The position numbers and the translations under genes were made by a program. DNA of 64,000 nt, taken from positions 186,001 through 250,000 of the forward strand of contig NZ_JAJCTH010000002.1 in the NCBI RefSeq assembly GCF_020594515.1, in the 5' to 3' direction. Numbering within the stretch: position 1 is the first letter of the stretch; each line of letters opens with the position of its first letter. This document shows positions 57,227-64,000 of the stretch, one piece after another. The stretch is from Rhodoferax sp. U2-2l (GTDB lineage: Bacteria > Pseudomonadota > Gammaproteobacteria > Burkholderiales > Burkholderiaceae_C). The notes under the pieces are model-generated. The model did not search any database, had not been told where the DNA came from, and worked only from the letters and a program-made list of their open reading frames with translations.

Positions 57227-57883
57227 ATGAAACGACGTTCTTTATTGCAGTGTTTGCCCTTCCTGAGTCTGGTCGGCCTGGGCCTCGCCAGCCCCCTGGC
57301 CCAAGCGGCTGACGAGGCGCCCGATGCGCTGATTGGTCGCCTGACCCAAGAAGCCATCGACATCATCCAGTCCGACAAGGCGGTGCAGGCCGGTGACTTG
57401 GCTCGCATCAAGGAGCTGGTTGACCAGAAAGTGATGCCGCATGTCGACTTCCAGCGCATGACGTCGTCGGCGGTGGGCCCCGCTTGGCGGCAGGCCACCC
57501 CGGAGCAGCGCGCCCGGCTGCAAGCCGAGTTCAAAACCCTCTTGTTGCGCACCTACTCTGGCGCCATGAGCCAGGTCAAGAACCTGTCGTTCAGCATCAA
57601 GCCGATGCGTTCTGCGCCGGAAGACAAGGAAGTGATCGTGCGCACGCTGATCAAAGGCCGCGGTGACCCGGTCCAGCTGGATTACCGACTCGTCAAGACC
57701 CCTGGCGTTGGCGCGGGCTGGAAGGTCTACAACTTCAACGTGCTGGGGGTGTGGCTGGTGGACACCTACCGCAGCCAGTTTTCTCAGGAGATCAATGCCA
57801 AAGGCATTGATGGCCTGATTGCCACGCTGACCGAGCGCAACAAGTCCAACGCGGCAGGCGACGCCAAATCCAACAAGGGTTAG
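57227..57883 (+). CDS. mlaC: Periplasmic phospholipid carrier MlaC
   Basis: MlaC shuttles phospholipids between MlaA and MlaD in the periplasm. It is 218 aa with a signal peptide (MKRRSLLQCLPFLSLVGLGLASPLAQA, cleavage before ADEAP). The family region DQKVMPHVDFQRMTSSAVGPAWRQATPEQRARLQAEFKTLLLRTYSGA is intact. Of the adjacent ATG codons 57224 and 57227, the second is better spaced from GGAAGGAG. Confidence 0.94.
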   Translation: MKRRSLLQCLPFLSLVGLGLASPLAQAADEAPDALIGRLTQEAIDIIQSDKAVQAGDLARIKELVDQKVMPHVDFQRMTSSAVGPAWRQATPEQRARLQAEFKTLLLRTYSGAMSQVKNLSFSIKPMRSAPEDKEVIVRTLIKGRGDPVQLDYRLVKTPGVGAGWKVYNFNVLGVWLVDTYRSQFSQEINAKGIDGLIATLTERNKSNAAGDAKSNKG

Positions 57884-57885
57884 CC

Positions 57886-58173
57886 GTGCTGCAACTGCCA
57901 CCCCAACTGACGCACACCACCGCCAGCGCCTGCCTGCTGGACCTGGGGGCGGTCTTGCCGGCCGAGCCCGCCGGTGTGGTGGTGAGTGCGTCGGGCCTGG
58001 GCCGATTTGATTCGGCGGCCTTGGCCGTGTTGCTCTCGTTGCGGCGCCAGGCGCTGGGCTTGGGCAAAACCTTTGCCGTGACCTGTCTGCCGCAGCGGCT
58101 GGCCGACCTGGCGCGCCTGTATGGCATCGCCGAGTTGCTGCCGGACCATGTCGGCAGCGCAGCCCTAAAATAG
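57886..58173 (+). CDS. mlaB: STAS-domain protein MlaB
   Basis: MlaB is the small cytoplasmic STAS-domain partner of MlaF, 95 aa. The STAS core is recognised from VVVSASGLGRFDSAALAVLLSLRRQALGLGKTFAV and CLPQRLADLARLYGIAELLP, including the Ser of the D-S-A-A switch. It starts at GTG two bases after mlaC and completes the mla operon, followed 7 bp later by an unrelated ABC gene. Confidence 0.88.
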   Translation: MLQLPPQLTHTTASACLLDLGAVLPAEPAGVVVSASGLGRFDSAALAVLLSLRRQALGLGKTFAVTCLPQRLADLARLYGIAELLPDHVGSAALK

Positions 58174-58180
58174 CGGCCCC

Positions 58181-59131
58181 ATGCCCGCCATCTCCTTCCA
58201 GTCAGTCTCCAAAGCTTACCCGTCTCCCCGCAACCCGCAGAGCGGCACGTTTCTGGCGCTGGATAACGTCAGTCTGGACATTGAGCCGGGTGAGTTTTTT
58301 GGTCTGCTGGGCCCCAACGGCGCAGGCAAAACCACGCTGATCACCATTCTGGCCGGGCTGGCCAAAGCCACATCCGGGCGCGTGTCTGTGCTCGGCAGCG
58401 ATGTGCAAACCGACTTTGCCGCGGCGCGGCGCAAGCTCGGTGTGGTGCCGCAAGAGCTGGTGTTTGACCCGTTTTTCAATGTGCGCGAGGCACTGCGCTT
58501 CCAGTCGGGCTACTTTGGCGTCAAACACAACGACGCCTGGATTGACGAGCTGCTGGAGAGCTTGGGCCTCACCGAAAAAGCCCACGTCAACATGCGCGCC
58601 CTTTCGGGCGGTATGAAGCGCCGTGTGCTGGTGGGGCTGGCGCTGGTGCACAAGCCGCCGGTGATTGTGCTGGATGAACCCACCGCCGGGGTGGATGTGG
58701 AGCTGCGCCAGACGCTGTGGGCCTTCATTGCCAAGCTCAACAAACAAGGCAGCACGGTGTTGCTCACCACCCACTACCTGGAGGAAGCCGAGGCGCTGTG
58801 TGGCCGCATCGCCATGCTCAAGCAGGGGCGCGTGGTGGCGCTGGACAGCACCAGTGCGCTGCTCAAGGCCGCCTCCGGCAATGTGCTGCAGTTCAAGATA
58901 GACAGTGAATTGCCGCCGTCCTTGAAGACCGGCGCCCGCATCACCGGCCGAGTCGTTCAATACCCGGCCACGGACGCGCTGGCGATTGAGCGCTACCTGG
59001 CCGCCGCCCGCGAGGCCGGGCTGGAACTGCACGACATCGAAATCCGCCGTGCCGACCTGGAAGACGTGTTTCTGCAAGTCATGAAGCAGCATGCCCGCAT
59101 CGATCCAACCGACCAACAGGTGAGCGCATGA
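58181..59131 (+). CDS. ABC-2 exporter ATP-binding protein (YadG/NodI-like)
   Basis: A 316-aa ATP-binding subunit. Walker A is GLLGPNGAGKTT, signature LSGGMKRRVLVGLALVH and Walker B VIVLDEPTAGVDVELR, with LLTTHYLEEAEALC typical of ABC-2 exporters of the YadG/NodI type, and a C-terminal extension follows. It overlaps the permease gene by 4 bp. The pair lies within the mla-to-murA cluster in many Burkholderiales; its substrate is unknown, and an envelope lipid or glycan is only a guess. Confidence 0.93.
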   Translation: MPAISFQSVSKAYPSPRNPQSGTFLALDNVSLDIEPGEFFGLLGPNGAGKTTLITILAGLAKATSGRVSVLGSDVQTDFAAARRKLGVVPQELVFDPFFNVREALRFQSGYFGVKHNDAWIDELLESLGLTEKAHVNMRALSGGMKRRVLVGLALVHKPPVIVLDEPTAGVDVELRQTLWAFIAKLNKQGSTVLLTTHYLEEAEALCGRIAMLKQGRVVALDSTSALLKAASGNVLQFKIDSELPPSLKTGARITGRVVQYPATDALAIERYLAAAREAGLELHDIEIRRADLEDVFLQVMKQHARIDPTDQQVSA

Positions 59132-59883
59132 CCGGCTGGCAGATGCTGTTTTACAAGGAGGTCATGCGCTTTTGGCGCGTGGTGGGCCAGACCGTGGGTG
59201 GTCCGGTGCTCACCGCCATGCTGTACCTGCTGATTTTTGGCCATGCGCTTGAATCACACGTCAAGGTCTATGACCAGGTCAGTTACACCGCCTTTCTGGT
59301 GCCGGGCCTGGCCATGATGAGCCTGCTGCAAAACGCGTTTGCCAACAGCTCGTCCTCGCTGATCGCCAGCAAGGTGATGGGCAATCTGGTGTTTTTGCTG
59401 CTCACGCCCTTGTCGTCCTGGCACTGGTTTGTGGCCTATGTGGGCGCTTCGGTGTTTCGCGGGCTGGTGGTGGCGGTTTGTGTCTTTGCTGTGTCGGCCT
59501 TTTTCACCGAGTTCAGCTTTGTCGCCCCGGTCTGGATTGTGGTGTTTGCGCTGATGGGCGCCACCTTGATGGGCGCTTTGGGCCTGATCGCCGGTCTGCA
59601 TTCAGAAAAGTTCGAGCAGCTGGCCGCGTTCCAGAACTTCATCGTGATGCCCATGACCTTTTTGAGCGGGGTGTTTTACTCCATCCATTCGCTGCCGCCG
59701 TTCTGGCAGAAGGTGAGCCACCTCAACCCGTTTTTCTACATGATTGACGGCTTTCGCTACGGTTTTTTTGGTGTGAGCGACGTCTCGCCCTGGCTCAGCC
59801 TGGGGGTGGTCGGCGTCACGCTGCTGGTGGTCAGTGCGGCGGCGGCGTACCTGCTGCGCATCGGCTACCGGATTCGTTCCTGA
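59128..59883 (+). CDS. ABC-2 exporter permease (YadH/NodJ-like)
   Basis: A 251-aa membrane subunit with about six hydrophobic segments. MLFYKEVMRFWRVVGQTVGGPVLTAMLYLLIFG, the central LIASKVMGNLVFLLLTPLS and MPMTFLSGVFYSIHSLPPFWQKVSHLNPFFYMIDGFRYGFFG are hallmarks of YadH-type permeases. ATG start overlaps the ATPase stop. Function follows the ATPase. Confidence 0.93.
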   Translation: MTGWQMLFYKEVMRFWRVVGQTVGGPVLTAMLYLLIFGHALESHVKVYDQVSYTAFLVPGLAMMSLLQNAFANSSSSLIASKVMGNLVFLLLTPLSSWHWFVAYVGASVFRGLVVAVCVFAVSAFFTEFSFVAPVWIVVFALMGATLMGALGLIAGLHSEKFEQLAAFQNFIVMPMTFLSGVFYSIHSLPPFWQKVSHLNPFFYMIDGFRYGFFGVSDVSPWLSLGVVGVTLLVVSAAAAYLLRIGYRIRS

Positions 59884-59937
59884 TGTTTTAACTGCGGGGG
59901 AGTGCGCCCATGGGCTGCCCCGTCAACCTGTTTGTAT

Positions 59938-60183
59938 ATGACTGCTGACCAACTCAAAGCCCTGATTGCCGCCCACCTGCCCTGTGAGCACATTGAACTC
60001 GAAGGTGATGGCCGCCACTGGTTCGCCACCATCGTCTCTGCTGAGTTTGACGGCAAACGCGCCATTGCCCGCCACCAGCGCGTCTACGCCACGCTGGGCG
60101 ACCGCATGAAGACCGACGAGGTGCACGCCTTGTCGATCAAGGCTTTCACCCCGGCCGAATGGGCCACCCAACGCGCCCAATGA
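59938..60183 (+). CDS. BolA-family protein
   Basis: An 81-aa BolA/IbaG-type protein, [54 protein letters not shown]. The pattern H-W-F-A-T-I-V-S and [11 protein letters not shown] is the BolA core; such proteins bind monothiol glutaredoxins and Fe-S clusters. It sits immediately before murA, as IbaG does in gammaproteobacteria, so it is more like IbaG than BolA. ATG 59938 was preferred over the extended frame from 59902. Confidence 0.9.
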   Translation: MTADQLKALIAAHLPCEHIELEGDGRHWFATIVSAEFDGKRAIARHQRVYATLGDRMKTDEVHALSIKAFTPAEWATQRAQ

Positions 60184-60184
60184 C

Positions 60185-61459
60185 ATGGACAAACTTCTGA
60201 TTCGTGGTGGCCGCCCGCTGTTGGGTGAGGTCACCATCTCCGGCGCCAAAAACGCCGCCCTGCCCGAACTGTGCGCCGCGCTGCTCACCAACGAGCCAGT
60301 CATCCTGCACAACGTGCCGCGCCTCAAAGACGTGGCCACCATGCGCACCCTGCTCGAGCACATGGGTGTCAAAACCGAGACCTTTGGGGAGCGCGGCGGC
60401 ATGGGTTTCCATGCCGCTGACCCGATCCGCCCCGAAGCCCCTTACGAACTCGTGAAAACCATGCGCGCCTCGGTGCTGGCCCTGGGGCCGCTGCTGGCGC
60501 GGTTTGGCCACGCCAAAGTGTCGCTGCCCGGTGGCTGTGCCATCGGCTCGCGGCCGGTGGACCAGCACATCAAGGGCCTGACCGCGATGGGCTCCGAGAT
60601 TGTGGTCGAACACGGCTACATGGTCGCCAAGTTGCCCGCAGGCCGCACCCGCCTCAAAGGCGCGCGCATCACCACCGACATGGTGACGGTGACCGGCACC
60701 GAAAACTTCCTGATGGCCGCCTGCCTGGCCGAAGGTGAAACCATTCTGGAAAACGCCGCGCAAGAGCCCGAGATTCCCGATCTGGCCGAGATGCTGATCA
60801 AGATGGGCGCCAAGATCGAAGGCCACGGCACCAGTCGCATCCGCATCCAGGGCGTGGACAAATTGCACGGCTGCACCCACCAGGTGGTGTCGGACCGCAT
60901 CGAAGCCGGTACCTTTTTGTGTGCGGTGGCTGCCGCTGGCGGCGATGTGCTGGCGCGCCACGCCCGCATCGACCACCTGGAGGCCGTGGTCGAAAAACTG
61001 CGCGAAGCGGGCGTGAGCGTCACTGCCGAGGCTGACGGCATTCGTGTCCAGTCCAGCGGCGCGGCCCAGCTCAAGGCGCAGAGTTTCCGCACCACCGAGT
61101 ACCCGGGTTTCCCGACTGACATGCAGGCGCAGTTCATGGCGCTCAACTGCGTGGCGCAAGGCACCGCCAAGGTCACCGAGACGATTTTTGAGAACCGTTT
61201 CATGCACGTCAACGAACTGGTGCGCCTGGGCGCCAACATCCAGATTGACGGCAAGATCGCTTTGGTGGAAGGTGTGCCACAACTGTCTGGCGCCACCGTG
61301 ATGGCGACCGACCTGCGCGCTTCGGCCAGCTTGGTGATTGCCGGTCTGGTGGCGCAAGGTGAGACGCTGGTGGACCGCATCTACCACCTGGACCGCGGTT
61401 ACGACCAGATGGAAGAAAAGTTGCGCGCACTCGGTGCCGACATTGAGCGTGTCAAATAG
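60185..61459 (+). CDS. murA: UDP-N-acetylglucosamine 1-carboxyvinyltransferase
   Basis: MurA catalyses the first committed step of peptidoglycan synthesis, transferring enolpyruvate to UDP-GlcNAc, and is the target of fosfomycin. It is 424 aa. The active-site Cys is Cys118 in [20 protein letters not shown]-terminal [30 protein letters not shown] and later [37 protein letters not shown] agree with family. It directly follows the BolA-type gene (1 base between). Confidence 0.97.
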   Translation: MDKLLIRGGRPLLGEVTISGAKNAALPELCAALLTNEPVILHNVPRLKDVATMRTLLEHMGVKTETFGERGGMGFHAADPIRPEAPYELVKTMRASVLALGPLLARFGHAKVSLPGGCAIGSRPVDQHIKGLTAMGSEIVVEHGYMVAKLPAGRTRLKGARITTDMVTVTGTENFLMAACLAEGETILENAAQEPEIPDLAEMLIKMGAKIEGHGTSRIRIQGVDKLHGCTHQVVSDRIEAGTFLCAVAAAGGDVLARHARIDHLEAVVEKLREAGVSVTAEADGIRVQSSGAAQLKAQSFRTTEYPGFPTDMQAQFMALNCVAQGTAKVTETIFENRFMHVNELVRLGANIQIDGKIALVEGVPQLSGATVMATDLRASASLVIAGLVAQGETLVDRIYHLDRGYDQMEEKLRALGADIERVK

Positions 61460-61477
61460 CCAGTTATCCATTAATTT

Positions 61478-61516
61478 ATATAGCTACCCTCCCTTATTAA
61501 ATAAGGGCTAGAGGCC
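61478..61516. repeat. Short palindromic repeat before hisG
   Basis: CCCTTAT-TAA-ATAAGGG (61491-61507) followed by CTAGAGGCC. A relative lies at the right end of the window. I recall similar TATAGCT...GCTAGAGGCC repeats in Comamonadaceae intergenic regions. Confidence 0.6.
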
Positions 61517-61519
61517 AAA

Positions 61520-62155
61520 ATGATCACTATTGCACTGTCCAAGGGCCGGATCTTTGAAGAAACCCTGCCGCTGCTCAAAGCCGCTGGCATTGAGGTGCTG
61601 GAAGACCCGGACACCTCGCGCAAACTCATCCTCACCACCAACCAGCCCGATGTGCGGGTGCTGGTGGTGCGCGCCACCGACGTGCCCACCTACGTGCAGT
61701 ACGGCGGCGCCGACATGGGCATCACCGGCAAAGACACGCTGCTGGAGCACGGCAGCCAGGGCCTCTACCAGCCGCTGGATTTGCAGATTGCCAAATGCCG
61801 CATCAGCGTGGCGGTGCGCTCCGACTTTGACTACAAAAGCGCGGTCAAAAAAGGCTCACGCCTGACCGTGGCCACCAAATACGTGGCGATTGCGCGCGAC
61901 TTCTTCGCCAGCAAGGGTGTGCACGTTGACCTGATCAAGCTCTACGGCAGCATGGAACTCGCGCCGCTGGTGGGCATGGCCGACGCGATTGTGGACCTGG
62001 TGTCCACCGGCAACACCCTCAAGGCCAACCACCTGGTTGAAGTCGAACACATCATGGACATCAGCTCACGCCTGGTGGTCAACCAGGCCGCGCTCAAGCT
62101 CAAGCAGGCGCCCATGCGCCACATCATTGACGCGTTTGAGTCGGCTATCGCTTGA
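61520..62155 (+). CDS. hisG: ATP phosphoribosyltransferase (short form)
   Basis: HisG starts histidine synthesis by joining ATP and PRPP. It is 211 aa, the short form that lacks the C-terminal regulatory domain and so needs HisZ (not in the window). [36 protein letters not shown] and the PRPP-binding [24 protein letters not shown] blocks are present. Start ATG 61520 has AGAGG upstream, which belongs to the palindromic repeat, so the repeat supplies the ribosome site. Confidence 0.95.
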   Translation: MITIALSKGRIFEETLPLLKAAGIEVLEDPDTSRKLILTTNQPDVRVLVVRATDVPTYVQYGGADMGITGKDTLLEHGSQGLYQPLDLQIAKCRISVAVRSDFDYKSAVKKGSRLTVATKYVAIARDFFASKGVHVDLIKLYGSMELAPLVGMADAIVDLVSTGNTLKANHLVEVEHIMDISSRLVVNQAALKLKQAPMRHIIDAFESAIA

Positions 62156-62171
62156 TCGGTCTCTGACGTAG

Positions 62172-62201
62172 GCAAGCCGACCACACGGGGCGGCGGCTTG
62201 C
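62172..62201 (+). terminator. Hairpin after hisG
   Basis: GCAAGCCG (62172-62179) pairs with CGGCTTGC (62194-62201) over a 14-nt loop, 16 bp after the hisG stop. There is no T-tract, so termination is uncertain. Confidence 0.35.
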
Positions 62202-62351
62202 GCAGATCTGTCCGACGGGTGGGCGCCTGCCCGATTTGCTAGCGTCCACGTCCAGGCCCTCCCATCTGCCACCCAGCCAGTGGCAACAGGCTCACCAGGT
62301 GTGTGCTGTGGGTGCCAATGGCCACTTTTCATGGCGCACTTTTGTTTGATC

Positions 62352-62377
62352 TGCTAGCATTGCTGTCAGTGATGGCA
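62352..62377. promoter_or_regulatory. Candidate FitAB-type operator
   Basis: TGCTAGCA, ten bases, TGATGGCA. The halves match as inverted repeats at six of eight positions and resemble the TGCTATCA/TGATAGCA sites of the gonococcal FitA antitoxin. It lies 25 bp before the antitoxin gene, where autorepression is expected. A further TGCTAGC occurs at about 62238. Confidence 0.55.
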
Positions 62378-62401
62378 TTTTTGCCTCTGAGGAGTTTGCC
62401 C

Positions 62402-62659
62402 ATGAGTACCTTGACGGTGAGAAACATTGAGCCCGAGATCAAAGACAAGTTGCGCCTGATGGCGGCTGCGCATGGTCGCTCCATGGAGGAAGAGGTGCGG
62501 TCGATTTTGCGTCAAGCCATGACGCAGGACGCCCGGCCCAGTGGGCTGGGTAGCCGCATTCATGCGCGCTTTGCTGCTATGGGTGGCGTAGCGTTGCCGC
62601 TGCCTGATCGATCTGACTTGCCGCGTTTCGCCAGTTTTGAGGAAGGCCACAGCGCGTGA
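62402..62659 (+). CDS. FitA-type antitoxin (ribbon-helix-helix)
   Basis: An 85-aa antitoxin. The N-terminus MSTLTVRNIEPEIKDKLRLMAAAHGRSMEEEVRSIL is a ribbon-helix-helix DNA-binding domain of the FitA/StbC group; the C-terminal part, rich in Pro and Leu with FASFEEGHSA, would neutralise the toxin. Start ATG 62402 has GAGGAG upstream. Its stop overlaps the toxin start (GTGA). Confidence 0.9.
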   Translation: MSTLTVRNIEPEIKDKLRLMAAAHGRSMEEEVRSILRQAMTQDARPSGLGSRIHARFAAMGGVALPLPDRSDLPRFASFEEGHSA

Positions 62660-63078
62660 TTGTTCTGGACACCAATGTGCTGTCAGAGGTCATGCGCGCC
62701 AAGCCTGATCCGACGGTGTTGGCCTGGCTGGATGCGCAAGCCCCCGAAGACCTGTGGCTGAACTCGGTGGTGGCAGCCGAGTTGTTGTTTGGTGTGGCCA
62801 GGTTGCCAGAAGGTGCGCGCAAGCAGCGGCTGGCACAAGCGGTGTCGGCCATGCTGGAGCAGGACTTTGCCGGGCAGATCCTGAGCTTTGATCTGGGTGC
62901 AGCGTCGGTTTACGCGGTGATGCTGGCCGAGCGTGAGCGCATCGGCCAAAGTATGGCGATGGCCGACGCACAAATTGCGGCCATCTGCCTGAGTCGCGAC
63001 GCCATCTTGGCGACGCGAAACACCAAGCACTTTGAGGGTTTGGGCGTGGCCCTGATCAACCCGTGGGACAGCCGCTAG
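62656..63078 (+). CDS. PIN-domain toxin (VapC/FitB type)
   Basis: A 140-aa PIN ribonuclease toxin. The catalytic acidic residues are at Asp5 (MIVLDTNVLSE), Glu42 (VVAAELLFG) and Asp104 (AMADAQIAAI), and the closing Asn is in LATRNTKHFEGLG. It starts at GTG 62656, overlapping the antitoxin by 4 bp. Such toxins cleave RNA, often tRNA; the target is unknown. The module lies at the end of a housekeeping operon. Confidence 0.93.
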   Translation: MIVLDTNVLSEVMRAKPDPTVLAWLDAQAPEDLWLNSVVAAELLFGVARLPEGARKQRLAQAVSAMLEQDFAGQILSFDLGAASVYAVMLAERERIGQSMAMADAQIAAICLSRDAILATRNTKHFEGLGVALINPWDSR

Positions 63079-63114
63079 CCTCCGCAATACGCGCCGACTT
63101 AACCCTACCTCACC

Positions 63115-63852
63115 ATGCGCCTGGCCCTGCTCTCCGACATCCACGGCAACCTCGCCGCTCTGGAAGCCGTCACCGCCGACCTGCGCCGCCGGGGTGTGGA
63201 CCAGGTGGTGAACCTGGGTGACAGCCTGTCCGGCCCGCTGTTGCCGCGTGAAACCGCCCAGTTCCTGATGGCCCAGGGTTGGCTGAGCGTGGCGGGCAAC
63301 CACGAGCGGCAGTTGCTCACCCAAAGCGCGGATCAGATGGGCCTTTCTGACGCTTACGCCCACGCGCAACTCACCATGCCGGAGTGGGACTGGATCAGGT
63401 CTTTGCCGTCCAACGTTCGTTTAACACCCGATGTGTTCCTGTGCCACGGCTCGCCGCGCAGTGATGTCGAATATTTTCTAGAAACCCTGGAGAAGGGCGC
63501 TGTCCGCCTGGCCACCGCCGCCGAGGTGGATACCCGCCTGAGCGGCGAACTCGCGTCCCTGGTGGCTTGTGGTCACACCCATGTGGCGCGTGTGGTGCAC
63601 ACCCGGCGTGGGCAGCGCGTGGTGAATCCGGGCAGTGTGGGTCTGCCGGCTTATGACGACACCCACCCGGTGCCCCATGTGGTGGAGACCGGCTCGCCCG
63701 ACGCGCGTTACGCTCTGGCGGAGCAACGCAAAGACGGCTGGTGCGTGTCTCTGCTGTCGGTTCCCTACGACCACGCGGCGATGGCCCAGCTGGCCAGGTT
63801 ACGCGGCCGCCCCGAGTGGGAACACGCTTTGCGCACCGGCTACATGCCATGA
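63115..63852 (+). CDS. Metallophosphoesterase (calcineurin-like)
   Basis: A 245-aa phosphoesterase. Metal ligands are in LLSDIHGNLAALEAV (D-x-H), NLGDSLSGP (G-D), VAGNHERQ (G-N-H-E), LCHGSPRS and VACGHTHVARV (G-H-T-H), i.e. the complete set of a YfcE/MJ0936-type phosphodiesterase. The substrate is unknown; nucleic acid or a phosphodiester are options. ATG 63115 lies 36 bp after the toxin gene. Confidence 0.92.
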   Translation: MRLALLSDIHGNLAALEAVTADLRRRGVDQVVNLGDSLSGPLLPRETAQFLMAQGWLSVAGNHERQLLTQSADQMGLSDAYAHAQLTMPEWDWIRSLPSNVRLTPDVFLCHGSPRSDVEYFLETLEKGAVRLATAAEVDTRLSGELASLVACGHTHVARVVHTRRGQRVVNPGSVGLPAYDDTHPVPHVVETGSPDARYALAEQRKDGWCVSLLSVPYDHAAMAQLARLRGRPEWEHALRTGYMP

Positions 63853-63917
63853 ACACGTCTTCGCTCTCCTGGCTGCCGCGCCGCCTGAGCAGGTGTTGAG
63901 ATTCTCTGCATAAGATA

Positions 63918-63943
63918 GGCCTCTATCCCTTATCCAATAAGTG
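63918..63943 (-). repeat. Second copy of the hisG-type palindromic repeat
   Basis: Read on the minus strand this is CACTTAT-TGG-ATAAGGG followed by ATAGAGGCC, matching the hisG-side copy at 22 of 26 positions. It lies in the gene-free 148-bp right edge, where no coding sequence could be supported. Confidence 0.65.
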
Positions 63944-64000
63944 AAATTGACTATCTATTACGTAGCGCCTGAAGTTTTGATTCCGCTAGGCTGCCCTCTG

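Noticed and set aside
63914-63927. GATAG-N4-CTATC near the right edge as an OxyR-like site
   Set aside because: The spacing does not fit the OxyR pattern, and the sequence overlaps the dispersed repeat.

Overview
The window is a gene-dense, GC-rich stretch of a betaproteobacterial chromosome, most likely a member of the Comamonadaceae (Rhodoferax/Polaromonas-like). This rests on gene order seen in that group (pilMNOPQ-aroK-aroB-dgt-gltBD, and mlaFEDACB-ABC-bolA-murA-hisG), on an ImuA/ImuB/DnaE2 mutagenesis set, on a TRAP transporter next to a LysR regulator, and on short palindromic repeats of a type I recall from this family. No rRNA, tRNA, CRISPR array or prophage was seen.

Regions. (1) 1-7834: hexuronate use. 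A TRAP transporter (dctPQM, minus strand, dctM cut by the left edge) and a LysR gene lie next to uxaC-uxuB-uxuA, which convert glucuronate to 2-keto-3-deoxygluconate. Two near-identical promoter/operator blocks flank lysR in inverted orientation, one facing dctP and one facing uxaC. (2) 8076-13055: a TerC-type membrane protein behind a structured leader, a universal stress protein, a Bcr/CflA exporter, a small membrane protein and a 617-aa EF-hand membrane protein of unknown function. (3) 13361-27964: SOS mutagenesis genes imuA-imuB and dnaE2, each with its own LexA box, separated by a complete D-xylose locus (xylB, xylR, xylA and a three-gene sugar ABC importer). (4) 28013-36520: acyltransferase, metK, two LpxL-type acyltransferases, engB, cytochrome c4, lptM, cyaY, mrcA. 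(5) 36762-46517: type IV pilus alignment/secretin operon, aroK, aroB, dgt, a DUF1415 protein and a methyltransferase. (6) 46554-54151: a glycine-zipper lipoprotein, a RAYT (REP-associated Y1) transposase with an AT-rich tail, and gltBD. (7) 54210-62155: the phospholipid-trafficking Mla operon, an ABC-2 exporter pair, bolA, murA, hisG. (8) 62352-64000: a FitAB-type toxin-antitoxin pair with a candidate operator, a metallophosphoesterase, and a gene-free right edge holding a repeat.

How the parts fit. Glucuronate and xylose are the two sugars of glucuronoxylan, and both import-plus-catabolism sets lie within 25 kb, which suggests a plant-polymer-degradation lifestyle. The xylose locus sits exactly between imuB and dnaE2, which are usually adjacent. 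The most unusual sequence observations are the inverted operator pair around lysR, a palindromic mobile repeat inserted in frame inside dnaE2, LexA boxes built into much longer perfect palindromes, and matched operator pairs for the xylose regulator.
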